A model generated the notes under the pieces. The model was not told the origin of the DNA and ran no database searches. It saw only the letters and a program-made list of their open reading frames with translations. The position numbers were made by a program, and so were the translations under genes. 11,419 nt of DNA, from NCBI GenBank assembly GCA_021639925.1, contig JAJXEL010000051.1, forward strand, positions 1,106 through 12,524. The letters are read 5' to 3'. Within the stretch, counting starts at the first letter, position 1, and every line of letters starts with the position of its first letter. The DNA is from Alphaproteobacteria bacterium (GTDB lineage: Bacteria > Pseudomonadota > Alphaproteobacteria > CAAGCB01 > CAG-977). Below are positions 1 to 6,793 of this stretch, in pieces.

Positions 1-1217
1 AAATGATTGATGAAAACCGGCTGGATTCTGCCGCGGTTTTATTGACCCGCGCCGAATTCGCGCTGTCGGAAATCGAAACGGAACGGCGGTATCTGCTGGG
101 GGTTCTGGCCATAAAAACAGGACGGATCGACGAAGCGGTCCGGATATACCGCGATTTATTAAATAAAAATCCGCGGCTGGCAAAAATCAGGATAGAACTG
201 GCGTTGGCTTATATGGCCGAAAAATCGTGGTATCGGGCGGATTATCATTTACGTTTGGCGGCGGCGGAAAAACTGCCGCCCGGCATTGATGAAAAAATCG
301 GATACCTGCGCGCTGTTGTCCGGCGGAACAAAAACTGGAATATCTGGTTCGGCGCGGGTATTGCTCCGGACAATAATGTCAATAATTCGCAAACCGGGAC
401 GCAGTGTATTCAGACGTCTTTCGGCGTTTTTTGCAATACTTTGGAAGATCCTGAAAAATCCGTCGGGTTTAATGTCTCCGGCGGCGGACATTATGAATTT
501 CGCTTTGACAACCGGTGGCGGCTGCGTGTTGCCGGCGGCGTTTATTCTTCAACATACGACAATAACGACTATGACGATCTGTTTTATTTTGCGGCGGGCG
601 GTCCGAAATATGTTTGGGAAAACGGCGAAATCTGGACGGCAGTCAAAGGAACGCGGCGGCGTTACGGGCATAAAGCGTATAATTCGTCTGCCGGCGGCGT
701 AATTCAGGCCGGATATGATGTGTCGCGGCGCGTGTCAGCTGCTTTGTCCGCGGAATATGCGGCCGTATCTTATGACAAATACGGTTCTGTTCTAAACGGT
801 TCTGTTCGGTCCGGCGGCGTGAAAACGGTTATCGGTCTGAATTCGGCGTCTTATCTGGTTTTGCGGGCGGCAGTCGAACGCGAAAAAACAAAAAACCGTA
901 TGTACGCCAACCGGAAATGGACGGCGGGAATAGGCATAGGAGCCGAACTGCCTTTGGGATTTTCGGTTTATGCCGAACCGCGCGTTCAATGGGTACGCTA
1001 TGACCGTCCCGCATGGTTTATCCGCCGGCTGGGGCTGGAACAAATTCGTGAAAAAGACAGGATTACACGCTGGACTTTCAGTTTTTCCAATAAAAATCTG
1101 TCTTTTTCCGGCATTGTCCCCGAAATGACCGTCAGCTATACCGACAAACGGTCGAACGTCTGGCAGAAAGAATACCGGAAATTGACTCTGGAACTGAATT
1201 TTATTCAGAATTTTTAA
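1..1217 (+). CDS. Slam/DUF560-like outer-membrane protein: TPR domain plus beta-barrel (5' end outside window)
   Basis: Outer-membrane protein resembling the surface lipoprotein assembly modifier (Slam, DUF560) family, whose members help move lipoproteins to the cell surface. Numbering is from the ATG at position 3. Residues about 25-90 form TPR-like helix pairs, for example GVLAIKTGRIDEAVRIYRDL. The strand-rich barrel follows from about residue 112. It opens with GIAPDNNVNNS (119-129), which matches the family's typical APDxNxNN start, and closes with the family-like run of aromatic, RSNV and EY residues ending in a terminal Phe, as expected for a barrel recognised by the BAM machinery. C135 and C144 lie in what should be an early loop and could form a disulfide. 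No signal peptide is visible and the frame begins at the window edge, so the real start is almost certainly upstream. Family is fairly sure; client lipoprotein unknown, and none is recognised in the window. Confidence 0.75.
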   Translation, partial: MIDENRLDSAAVLLTRAEFALSEIETERRYLLGVLAIKTGRIDEAVRIYRDLLNKNPRLAKIRIELALAYMAEKSWYRADYHLRLAAAEKLPPGIDEKIGYLRAVVRRNKNWNIWFGAGIAPDNNVNNSQTGTQCIQTSFGVFCNTLEDPEKSVGFNVSGGGHYEFRFDNRWRLRVAGGVYSSTYDNNDYDDLFYFAAGGPKYVWENGEIWTAVKGTRRRYGHKAYNSSAGGVIQAGYDVSRRVSAALSAEYAAVSYDKYGSVLNGSVRSGGVKTVIGLNSASYLVLRAAVEREKTKNRMYANRKWTAGIGIGAELPLGFSVYAEPRVQWVRYDRPAWFIRRLGLEQIREKDRITRWTFSFSNKNLSFSGIVPEMTVSYTDKRSNVWQKEYRKLTLELNFIQNF

Positions 1218-1247
1218 GGAATTTACAACCGATTTCCGATAACGGCC

Positions 1248-1273
1248 AAAAAAATAATACAGCTGATTTTTTT
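1248..1273. repeat. A/T-only inverted repeat between the Slam-like gene and pepN
   Basis: Seven A's plus T (1248-1255) are perfectly complementary to A plus seven T's (1266-1273), with a 10-base loop containing CAGCTG. It could act as a weak bidirectional terminator for the upstream gene. The stem has no G or C, so this is tentative. Confidence 0.25.
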
Positions 1274-1275
1274 GC

Positions 1276-1304
1276 TTGTTCTGGACAAAAAATCTGAGTA
1301 ATAT
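1276..1304 (+). promoter_or_regulatory. Candidate sigma-70-type promoter for pepN
   Basis: TTGTTC (1276-1281) and TAATAT (1299-1304) are separated by 17 bases and lie 46 bases before the pepN start. The -10 box is good; the -35 box matches the consensus only in its first three bases. TGGACAA occurs at 1282-1288 and again at 1304-1310, 22 bases apart, inside this promoter. Confidence 0.4.
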
Positions 1305-1349
1305 GGACAAGATTTAGACAACTTTCAGACCTTTGGCAGGGGAAAATCA

Positions 1350-4283
1350 ATGTCGGAAAATTCACCGAACGTCAAATATTTAAAAGATTATAAAAAACCT
1401 GATTATAAAATCGAATCCGTTCATCTGGATTTCGATTTGGACGAGGAAAATACCCAGGTTGCTTCGACGCTGAAAATCAAAAGCGATTATGATGCTTCAA
1501 CCGGCGAAATCCGCCCGCTGCATCTGGACGGCGATGAATTGACTTTAACCGGAATCGCGATTGACGGCCGGCCTTTGAAACCGGAAGAGTACGTCGTTGA
1601 CGACAAGGGGCTGACGATTTTAAATCCGCCGAAGGAATTCGAACTGTCGATCGGTACGGAAATCCACCCGAAGGCCAATACGAAGCTGGAAGGGCTGTAT
1701 GTGTCGAACGGCATGTTCTGCACGCAGTGTGAACCCGAAGGTTTCCGCCGTATTACGTATTATATGGATCACCCGGACGTTACCAGTGTTTTTACGACGA
1801 CTTTGCGCGCCGACAAAGAAAAACTGCCCTGTCTGCTGTCGAACGGCAACCTGATTAAAGAAGAAAAAATGGCCGACGGCAGAACGGCCGTGACCTGGAA
1901 CGATCCGTTTCCCAAGCCGTCTTATCTGTTTGCTTTGGTCGGCGGCGATCTGGATTATATCAACGATAAATTCGTTACGATGTCCGGCCGCGAAGTGACT
2001 TTGGGCGTTTATGCGAACAAAGGCCAGAAAGACAAGCTGGGCTATACCATGGATTCGATCAAACGTTCTATGGCTTGGGACGAAAAGGTTTTCGGCCGCG
2101 AATACGACCTGGATCTGTTTAATCTGGTCGCCGTGTCCGACTTTAACCAGGGCGCGATGGAAAACAAAGGGCTGAACATTTTCAACAGCGCTTATGTGAT
2201 TGCGGACGCGCATACGGCGACGGATTCCGATTACGCCGGAATCGAAGGCGTCGTCGGCCACGAATATTTTCATAACTGGTCGGGCAACCGCGTAACCGTG
2301 CGCGACTGGTTCAACCTGTCTTTGAAAGAAGGGCTGACCGTTTACCGCGATCAGGAATTTTCGCGCGATATGCGTTCGCGTTCGGTCAACCGCATTGAAA
2401 ACGTGTCCAGCCTGCGCGCCGGGCAGTTTGCCGAAGACGCCGGCCCGACGGCGCATGCGGTTCGTCCGGAATCTTATGTGGAAATCAATAACTTTTATAC
2501 TTCGACGATTTACAACAAAGGCGCTGAAATCGTGCGCATGTACGAAAAAATGCTGGGCAAGGAAAAGTTCCGCGAAGCCAACGATCTGCATTTTTCGCGC
2601 AATGACGGCAAATCCGTTACGATTGACGATTACGCCAAATGTATGGAAGATGTGTCGGGCAAAGATTTGACGCAATTTAAGCGTTGGTATTCCCAGGCCG
2701 GGACGCCGTCCGTTTATGCCGAAGGCGCGTATGATGAAAAAAATCAGACTTATACGCTGAAGCTGCGCCAGGCGACAAAGCCGACGCCGGGGCAGGATAC
2801 AAAGCTGCCTTTCGTTATTCCCATGGAAATGGGGCTGTTGGGCAAAGACGGCAAAGACATGCCGTTGCAGCTGGCGGGCGAAAAGGAAGCGCAGGGGACT
2901 TCGCGCGTGATGATTCTGGACAAGGACGAAGCCGTCTTTACATTCGTTAACGTCAAAGAAAAACCCGTTTTGTCGGCCAACCGCGACTTTACGGCGCCGA
3001 TTAATTTCCATATGGATTATACGGACGCGGAACGCGCGCATTTAATGGCGCATGATTCCGATTTGTTCAACCGCTGGGACGCGGCGCAGCAATATGGCGT
3101 GCAGAAAATGATCGGCATGGTCAGGGACATTCAGGCCGGCAAAGAACCCAAAGTGGACGAGGGCTATTTAAATGCGCTGGGGTCTTATTTAAAAGATCCG
3201 TCTTTGGACAAGGCTTTTGTTGCCAAAGCGCTGGAACTGCCGGGCGAAAAGTATATTGCCGACCAGATGGACGTTGTCGACGTTGACGCGGTGGCCAAAG
3301 CGCGCAAAATGGTTTCGGACGCTTTTGTGCAGCGTTTTGAAAAAGATCTGGCGCGTACGTATGACGCTTTGGACGTTGAAAAACCGTTCGAACCGGTTGC
3401 CAAAGACGCCGGGGAACGCGCTTTAAAGAACAAAGCGCTGGCTTATCTGGCTTCGACGGAAAAGCCGGAATACGCGCGGCGGGTGGCGGATCAGTATGAA
3501 AAGGCCAACAATATGACTGACCGTTTCGCCGCGATGAGCGTTGCGGCCGGTATGGAATCGGGTAAAGGCATTGTCGCCGATTTCTATGACCGTTTCAAAG
3601 ACGAAGAACTGGTTGTGAACAAATGGCTGGGGGTCGTTGCTTCCGAAGGGCTGGAAGGGGCGAAATCGGCCGTTGAACACGAAGCGTTCGCTATTACGAA
3701 TCCGAACAAAGTCCGCGCTGTTATGCGCCGCTTTTCCGGTAATCAGAAGGCTTTTCACGCCAAAGACGGTTCCGGTTATGAATTTGTGGCCGATATGGCG
3801 GTCAAGCTGGACGGGATTAACCCGCTGGTGGCTGCCGATACGGTCAAACCTTTGACGTCGTGGCGCCGTTTTGATCCCGAACGCCAGGGATTGATGAAGG
3901 CGGCTTTGGAAAAAGTAATGGCCAAGCCGGGATTGTCCAAAAATGTTTACGAAGTCGTTTCAAAGTCTTTGGGCGATACGGAATCAAAGAAATCCAAAAT
4001 CCTGGAAAACAAAGCCAAACTGCAAAAGAGGGCGAAAACCGACGCTTTCCTGAAACGCGAACCGTTAAAGGTTTTTGTTTCCGGGGCCAATAAAGCGAAC
4101 GGTCCGGCGCACGCGTCCGTTTTGACGAACGTTCAGGGGAGCTTCAGCCTTCCGGCGTTTGGAAAAGCCGGGTTATGCGCGATAAATTTCAGGGACGCTG
4201 ACGCGTTTGATTCGAATAACCGCCGGGGGAAATTCTCCGGCGGTTTATTATTTTGTGGGCAGAACGGGCTTTTCTTGGTATAA
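1350..4283 (+). CDS. pepN: Aminopeptidase N (M1 family zinc metallopeptidase) with C-terminal extension
   Basis: Cytoplasmic aminopeptidase that removes N-terminal residues from peptides in the last steps of protein turnover. All hallmarks are present: the GAMEN motif at residues 268-272; the zinc site HEYFH at 304-308 (ligands H304 and H308, catalytic E305) with the third ligand E327; the transition-state tyrosine Y388; and the substrate-anchoring Q126/E128 in TQCEPEGFRR. Each sits seven residues after its E. coli PepN counterpart. The start ATG has a good AGGGGA ribosome site (1338-1343) six bases upstream. The part matching PepN ends near D876 (E. coli PepN is 870 residues). About 101 further residues follow: first Lys-rich and probably helical, then with no recognisable fold. 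The last codons overlap a terminator-like hairpin, so the extension may be a genuine appendage or may reflect a lost stop or frameshift near the 3' end. Confidence 0.95.
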   Translation: MSENSPNVKYLKDYKKPDYKIESVHLDFDLDEENTQVASTLKIKSDYDASTGEIRPLHLDGDELTLTGIAIDGRPLKPEEYVVDDKGLTILNPPKEFELSIGTEIHPKANTKLEGLYVSNGMFCTQCEPEGFRRITYYMDHPDVTSVFTTTLRADKEKLPCLLSNGNLIKEEKMADGRTAVTWNDPFPKPSYLFALVGGDLDYINDKFVTMSGREVTLGVYANKGQKDKLGYTMDSIKRSMAWDEKVFGREYDLDLFNLVAVSDFNQGAMENKGLNIFNSAYVIADAHTATDSDYAGIEGVVGHEYFHNWSGNRVTVRDWFNLSLKEGLTVYRDQEFSRDMRSRSVNRIENVSSLRAGQFAEDAGPTAHAVRPESYVEINNFYTSTIYNKGAEIVRMYEKMLGKEKFREANDLHFSRNDGKSVTIDDYAKCMEDVSGKDLTQFKRWYSQAGTPSVYAEGAYDEKNQTYTLKLRQATKPTPGQDTKLPFVIPMEMGLLGKDGKDMPLQLAGEKEAQGTSRVMILDKDEAVFTFVNVKEKPVLSANRDFTAPINFHMDYTDAERAHLMAHDSDLFNRWDAAQQYGVQKMIGMVRDIQAGKEPKVDEGYLNALGSYLKDPSLDKAFVAKALELPGEKYIADQMDVVDVDAVAKARKMVSDAFVQRFEKDLARTYDALDVEKPFEPVAKDAGERALKNKALAYLASTEKPEYARRVADQYEKANNMTDRFAAMSVAAGMESGKGIVADFYDRFKDEELVVNKWLGVVASEGLEGAKSAVEHEAFAITNPNKVRAVMRRFSGNQKAFHAKDGSGYEFVADMAVKLDGINPLVAADTVKPLTSWRRFDPERQGLMKAALEKVMAKPGLSKNVYEVVSKSLGDTESKKSKILENKAKLQKRAKTDAFLKREPLKVFVSGANKANGPAHASVLTNVQGSFSLPAFGKAGLCAINFRDADAFDSNNRRGKFSGGLLFCGQNGLFLV
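4218..4254 (+). terminator. Rho-independent terminator-like hairpin inside the 3' end of pepN
   Basis: AACCGCCGG (4218-4226) pairs perfectly with CCGGCGGTT (4237-4245) around a short loop, followed by the T-rich run TTATTATTTT. It looks like an intrinsic terminator but lies upstream of the annotated pepN stop (4281-4283), within the last 22 codons. It would separate pepN from the downstream operon. Confidence 0.6.
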
Positions 4284-4284
4284 A
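4256..4284 (+). promoter_or_regulatory. Candidate promoter for the three-gene operon ending in the coupling protein
   Basis: TGGGCA (4256-4261) and TATAAA (4279-4284) are separated by 17 bases, giving four of six and five of six matches to the sigma-70 consensus. They lie directly after the terminator-like hairpin and 37 bases before the next start codon. The -10 box overlaps the pepN stop codon. Confidence 0.4.
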
Positions 4285-4320
4285 TAAAAAGGCGTTGTCG
4301 TTTTGGAAAGGACGTTTTTC

Positions 4321-5436
4321 ATGAAATTTAAAAGGGTTGTTTTCTTATCGGCTTTTGTCTTTTTTGCCGTATCCTGCGGGATTGCAACAAATGCGGCGGC
4401 AAAAGAAGAATCGCCTCATGATAAAATGCTGCGCGAATATCGTGAAAGAACAGGCCAGAAAGCCCCCGGGCAAAAGGCGGCCGAACAGCCGAAATCTATT
4501 TGGGACGATGACAGCGAATCAAACCCGTATTTCAGGGCTTCCGATAAAAAAGTCAGAACGGCGGCGCAGGCAAAAGCGGAAAAACAACCGCGGGAACCCA
4601 AAAGGTCAACCTTTAAACGCCGCGTGTATACCGGGCCGTCCAAAGACGAAATCAATCAGGCGGCTTCTAAAAAAGCGGTTGAAAACTTTAAGGCTTTTTT
4701 CGCCGGCGGAAATTACGATATCAAGTATGATAACATTTCCTATAATGTGCCGGGGGATTCTCTGTCTGTCGTTAATTTCAGCATGATTCCCAAAAAAGGA
4801 ACGCCGCAGGAAAAAACGATCCCGTATTATCTGACGGCAAAAGAACTGTCGATGCGGAATTTTAATATCGGCGAAAAAGACGGAAATCCTTTGCTGGAAG
4901 ACGGCGAAATGAAAGCGCGAAAAGTGGAAATTCCCGTCTGGGACGAAAACGCCGTTAAAAAGGGAAAAATCGAAATTTCTCAGTTAAAAATGACCGGCGA
5001 TGTTCCGTCTTATGTCAAAGCTCAAGGGGACGGGGAATTGAAAACGGTTGAATTAAGCGGTTTTCGTTCCGAAACGATTATCAATGAAACTGTTTTAAAT
5101 AATATCGTGCGGTCAAAGATTTTCGCGGCGTCTTCCGCGGCGTTTGCCGGCGTCGAGCTGCAAAAAAATATAATTGAAGCGCTGAAACACCAGGAATTGG
5201 ACGGGCTGAAATTCGCTTCGGCGCGGATTAACAGCCGGAATATTCCCACGGTTCAGGGCGCGGCGGCGGCCATGACGTCGTATTCCGCGCGTATTTTAAA
5301 TACGGATCTGGTTTTAGGGGCCAGGCTGGAGGCGCAAAAGGACAAACCCGTCGCCGATATTGAACAGTTAAAGAAAAATGCGGCGGAAAACAAAGCGGCC
5401 GTTGCGGCAGTTGAAGCGGAAATGAAATCGAAATAA
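4321..5436 (+). CDS. Exported, possibly lipid-anchored protein of unknown family
   Basis: I do not recognise this 371-residue protein. The ATG at 4321 is preferred over an in-frame TTG at 4303 because AAAGGA (4307-4312) is correctly spaced from it and a signal peptide begins there: basic KFKR, then a hydrophobic core. AVSC ends that core at C19, an imperfect lipobox, so it may be a lipoprotein. Cleavage after the Ala run near residues 25-27 by signal peptidase I is the alternative. A Lys/Pro/Gln-rich, probably disordered linker covers roughly residues 30-110. A mixed alpha/beta domain with many short strands follows, and the C-terminus is an Ala/Lys/Glu-rich helix. It is first in an operon, 10 bases before the pentapeptide-repeat gene, with the type IV coupling protein third. 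A periplasmic or membrane-surface partner of a secretion apparatus is plausible but is inference only. Confidence 0.85.
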   Translation: MKFKRVVFLSAFVFFAVSCGIATNAAAKEESPHDKMLREYRERTGQKAPGQKAAEQPKSIWDDDSESNPYFRASDKKVRTAAQAKAEKQPREPKRSTFKRRVYTGPSKDEINQAASKKAVENFKAFFAGGNYDIKYDNISYNVPGDSLSVVNFSMIPKKGTPQEKTIPYYLTAKELSMRNFNIGEKDGNPLLEDGEMKARKVEIPVWDENAVKKGKIEISQLKMTGDVPSYVKAQGDGELKTVELSGFRSETIINETVLNNIVRSKIFAASSAAFAGVELQKNIIEALKHQELDGLKFASARINSRNIPTVQGAAAAMTSYSARILNTDLVLGARLEAQKDKPVADIEQLKKNAAENKAAVAAVEAEMKSK

Positions 5437-5446
5437 AAGAAAACGT

Positions 5447-6790
5447 ATGACGGAAACGACACAAAATGAAACGGGACCGGAAAATCAGGGCGTTTACAGC
5501 GCCCTGACAAAACGTCCTGCGCCAAAGGTCGCGGATACGTCGGATTCGGGCGTCAGCTATGTGGCCGGCGTGCGGATCGTTGATGAAATGAAACAGCGCA
5601 AAGACCGTTTCAACGGCTGGGAAAAGGACGATAACGCGATTTTGGTCGTCCGTTCTCTGGCGCAAGGGGAAGCCGATAAATTTATCGGCGCCGATTTATC
5701 CGAAGTCGATTTTTCCGGCGCTAATCTTTCTTCGATTAATTTACAAAACGCCGATTTAAAAAATGCCAACCTGGCCGGTGCGGATTTACGCGGTGCGGAT
5801 CTGCGCGGCGCGGACCTGCGCGGCGTCAATTTGGAAGAAGCCGATTTGGAAGGCGCCAATTTAGAAGGCGCTTTGCTGGACGGCGCTTATTTGAAAAACG
5901 CAAAAATTGCCGGCGCGAAACTGGCGAAACAAGCGTTAAACGAACTGGAAAAAATGCAGCAGATGCAGCTTGACGCCGAAGAAGGCCGGCTGGATCTGCG
6001 CAAAGTCAATTTGAAATATTTGGATCTGAGACGGCTGGATCTGCGCGGCGTTGATTTGACCGGCGTTGATTTATCCGGCGTTAATCTGGTCGGCGTTAAT
6101 TTGACGGGCGTCAAGATTGACCAGATGTATCTGGACGGGACATATGCTTTTAAGCAGGCTGCCGGCCGCAAGATAGAAATTAAAAAAGGAAATATCGCCG
6201 GGCTGGATTTAACCAGCGCCAACCAGATGCAGATGAAAGCGAATTTGACCGAACTGGAAATTCTGCGCAAAAAACGGGTTGCCAATCAGCAAGAAGAACA
6301 GCAGCGGCTGGAAGAAATCAACCGCGCGGCGGAAAAGCTGCGCCGGGAAGAGGAATTAAAAGCCGTTCCCGCCGCCGTTGAAGCGCCGTCCGAAATACGC
6401 CAGCCGTCGTTGCCGGAACCGGAAAGCGACGGATTATCGCCGGAGCTGGCTTTTCTGCGTTCGCGGCGTTTAAATCAGGCTTCGCCCGAAGAATTAAAAG
6501 CAAAGCTGCAGGACGTTGTTTTGGAAAAACGTCCGGAATTGAAAAGCGGCGCCAAAAGTCTGGTAACGCGCCGCCCGCGCCGTAAAGAAGAGCTGCCGCC
6601 CAGCAAATATGATTTCCCGATTTTGTATCCGGTTGACGAAGACGAAAAAAAACAGGAAAAAGCTTCGCCTATGCGGGAAGTCGTCAAAGTCGCCGGCCAA
6701 ATGACCGACTGCGTTAAAAAAGTTTTTCAAAAGGTTATTCCCCGTTCGCGCGCGCGCGTTAAACGGCAAAGGCAAAAACAAAGGAGCTAG
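5447..6790 (+). CDS. Pentapeptide-repeat protein with two beta-helix blocks and basic C-terminal tail
   Basis: A 447-residue protein with no signal peptide or membrane segment, so probably cytoplasmic. After a polar N-terminus of about 79 residues, residues 80-160 form about 16 pentapeptide repeats of the A(D/N)LxG type, including three consecutive GADLR units. A helical insert (161-182) rich in Met and Gln separates them from a second block at 183-229. There Val or Leu replaces Ala, as in GVDLTGVDLSGVNL. A highly charged helix or coiled coil spans about 265-306, followed by a Pro-rich region. The tail (about 424-447) is strongly basic. Such repeats fold into a right-handed quadrilateral beta-helix used for protein binding. 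The ribosome site is weak (AAAAGAAA), so translation may be coupled to the upstream gene. Its stop lies 3 bases before the coupling-protein start. A cytoplasmic adaptor for that ATPase is an attractive but untested idea. Confidence 0.9.
   Translation: MTETTQNETGPENQGVYSALTKRPAPKVADTSDSGVSYVAGVRIVDEMKQRKDRFNGWEKDDNAILVVRSLAQGEADKFIGADLSEVDFSGANLSSINLQNADLKNANLAGADLRGADLRGADLRGVNLEEADLEGANLEGALLDGAYLKNAKIAGAKLAKQALNELEKMQQMQLDAEEGRLDLRKVNLKYLDLRRLDLRGVDLTGVDLSGVNLVGVNLTGVKIDQMYLDGTYAFKQAAGRKIEIKKGNIAGLDLTSANQMQMKANLTELEILRKKRVANQQEEQQRLEEINRAAEKLRREEELKAVPAAVEAPSEIRQPSLPEPESDGLSPELAFLRSRRLNQASPEELKAKLQDVVLEKRPELKSGAKSLVTRRPRRKEELPPSKYDFPILYPVDEDEKKQEKASPMREVVKVAGQMTDCVKKVFQKVIPRSRARVKRQRQKQRS
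5684..5926 (+). repeat. Pentapeptide repeat block 1 (15-base coding units, Ala type)
   Basis: About 16 tandem 15-base units encode residues 80-160 with Ala at the small inward position and Leu (occasionally Phe or Ile) at the centre. The three units at 5777-5821 encode identical GADLR but differ at synonymous positions, so they have diverged rather than duplicated recently. Confidence 0.85.
5993..6133 (+). repeat. Pentapeptide repeat block 2 (Val/Leu type)
   Basis: About nine units encode residues 183-229. The consensus is V(D/N)LxG, with Val or Leu at the position occupied by Ala in block 1. The block starts after a helical insert of about 22 residues. Confidence 0.8.
6781..6786 (+). promoter_or_regulatory. 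Strong ribosome binding site of the coupling-protein gene
   Basis: AAGGAG lies seven bases before the ATG at 6794. It sits inside the last codons of the pentapeptide-repeat gene, whose stop TAG is at 6788-6790. This fixes the start and indicates cotranscription. Confidence 0.75.
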
Positions 6791-6793
6791 GAT

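Noticed and set aside
286..702. Plus-strand open frame inside the Slam-like gene
   Set aside because: It overlaps the TPR and barrel coding sequence in another frame and has no recognisable protein features.
1620..3041. A 473-codon open frame on the minus strand opposite pepN
   Set aside because: It is antisense to an M1 peptidase with all catalytic motifs; the composition (many Arg, His, Phe, Val) is typical of a shadow frame, and no domain or ribosome site supports it.
4303..4320. TTG start giving six extra residues on the exported unknown protein
   Set aside because: It overlaps the ribosome site used by the ATG at 4321, and the signal peptide layout fits the ATG start better.
5684..6133. 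Short regular repeats considered as a CRISPR or satellite array
   Set aside because: The 15-base period matches in-frame pentapeptide coding with synonymous differences; there are no spacers.
6747..6758. (CG)6 tract near the end of the pentapeptide-repeat gene
   Set aside because: It simply encodes part of the basic Arg/Ala tail; there is no sign of a structural or regulatory role beyond coding.
5447..6790. Qnr-type quinolone-protection protein
   Set aside because: Qnr proteins are about 220 residues and almost wholly repeats; this protein is twice as long, with an insert, a charged helix and a basic tail, and sits in a coupling-protein operon.
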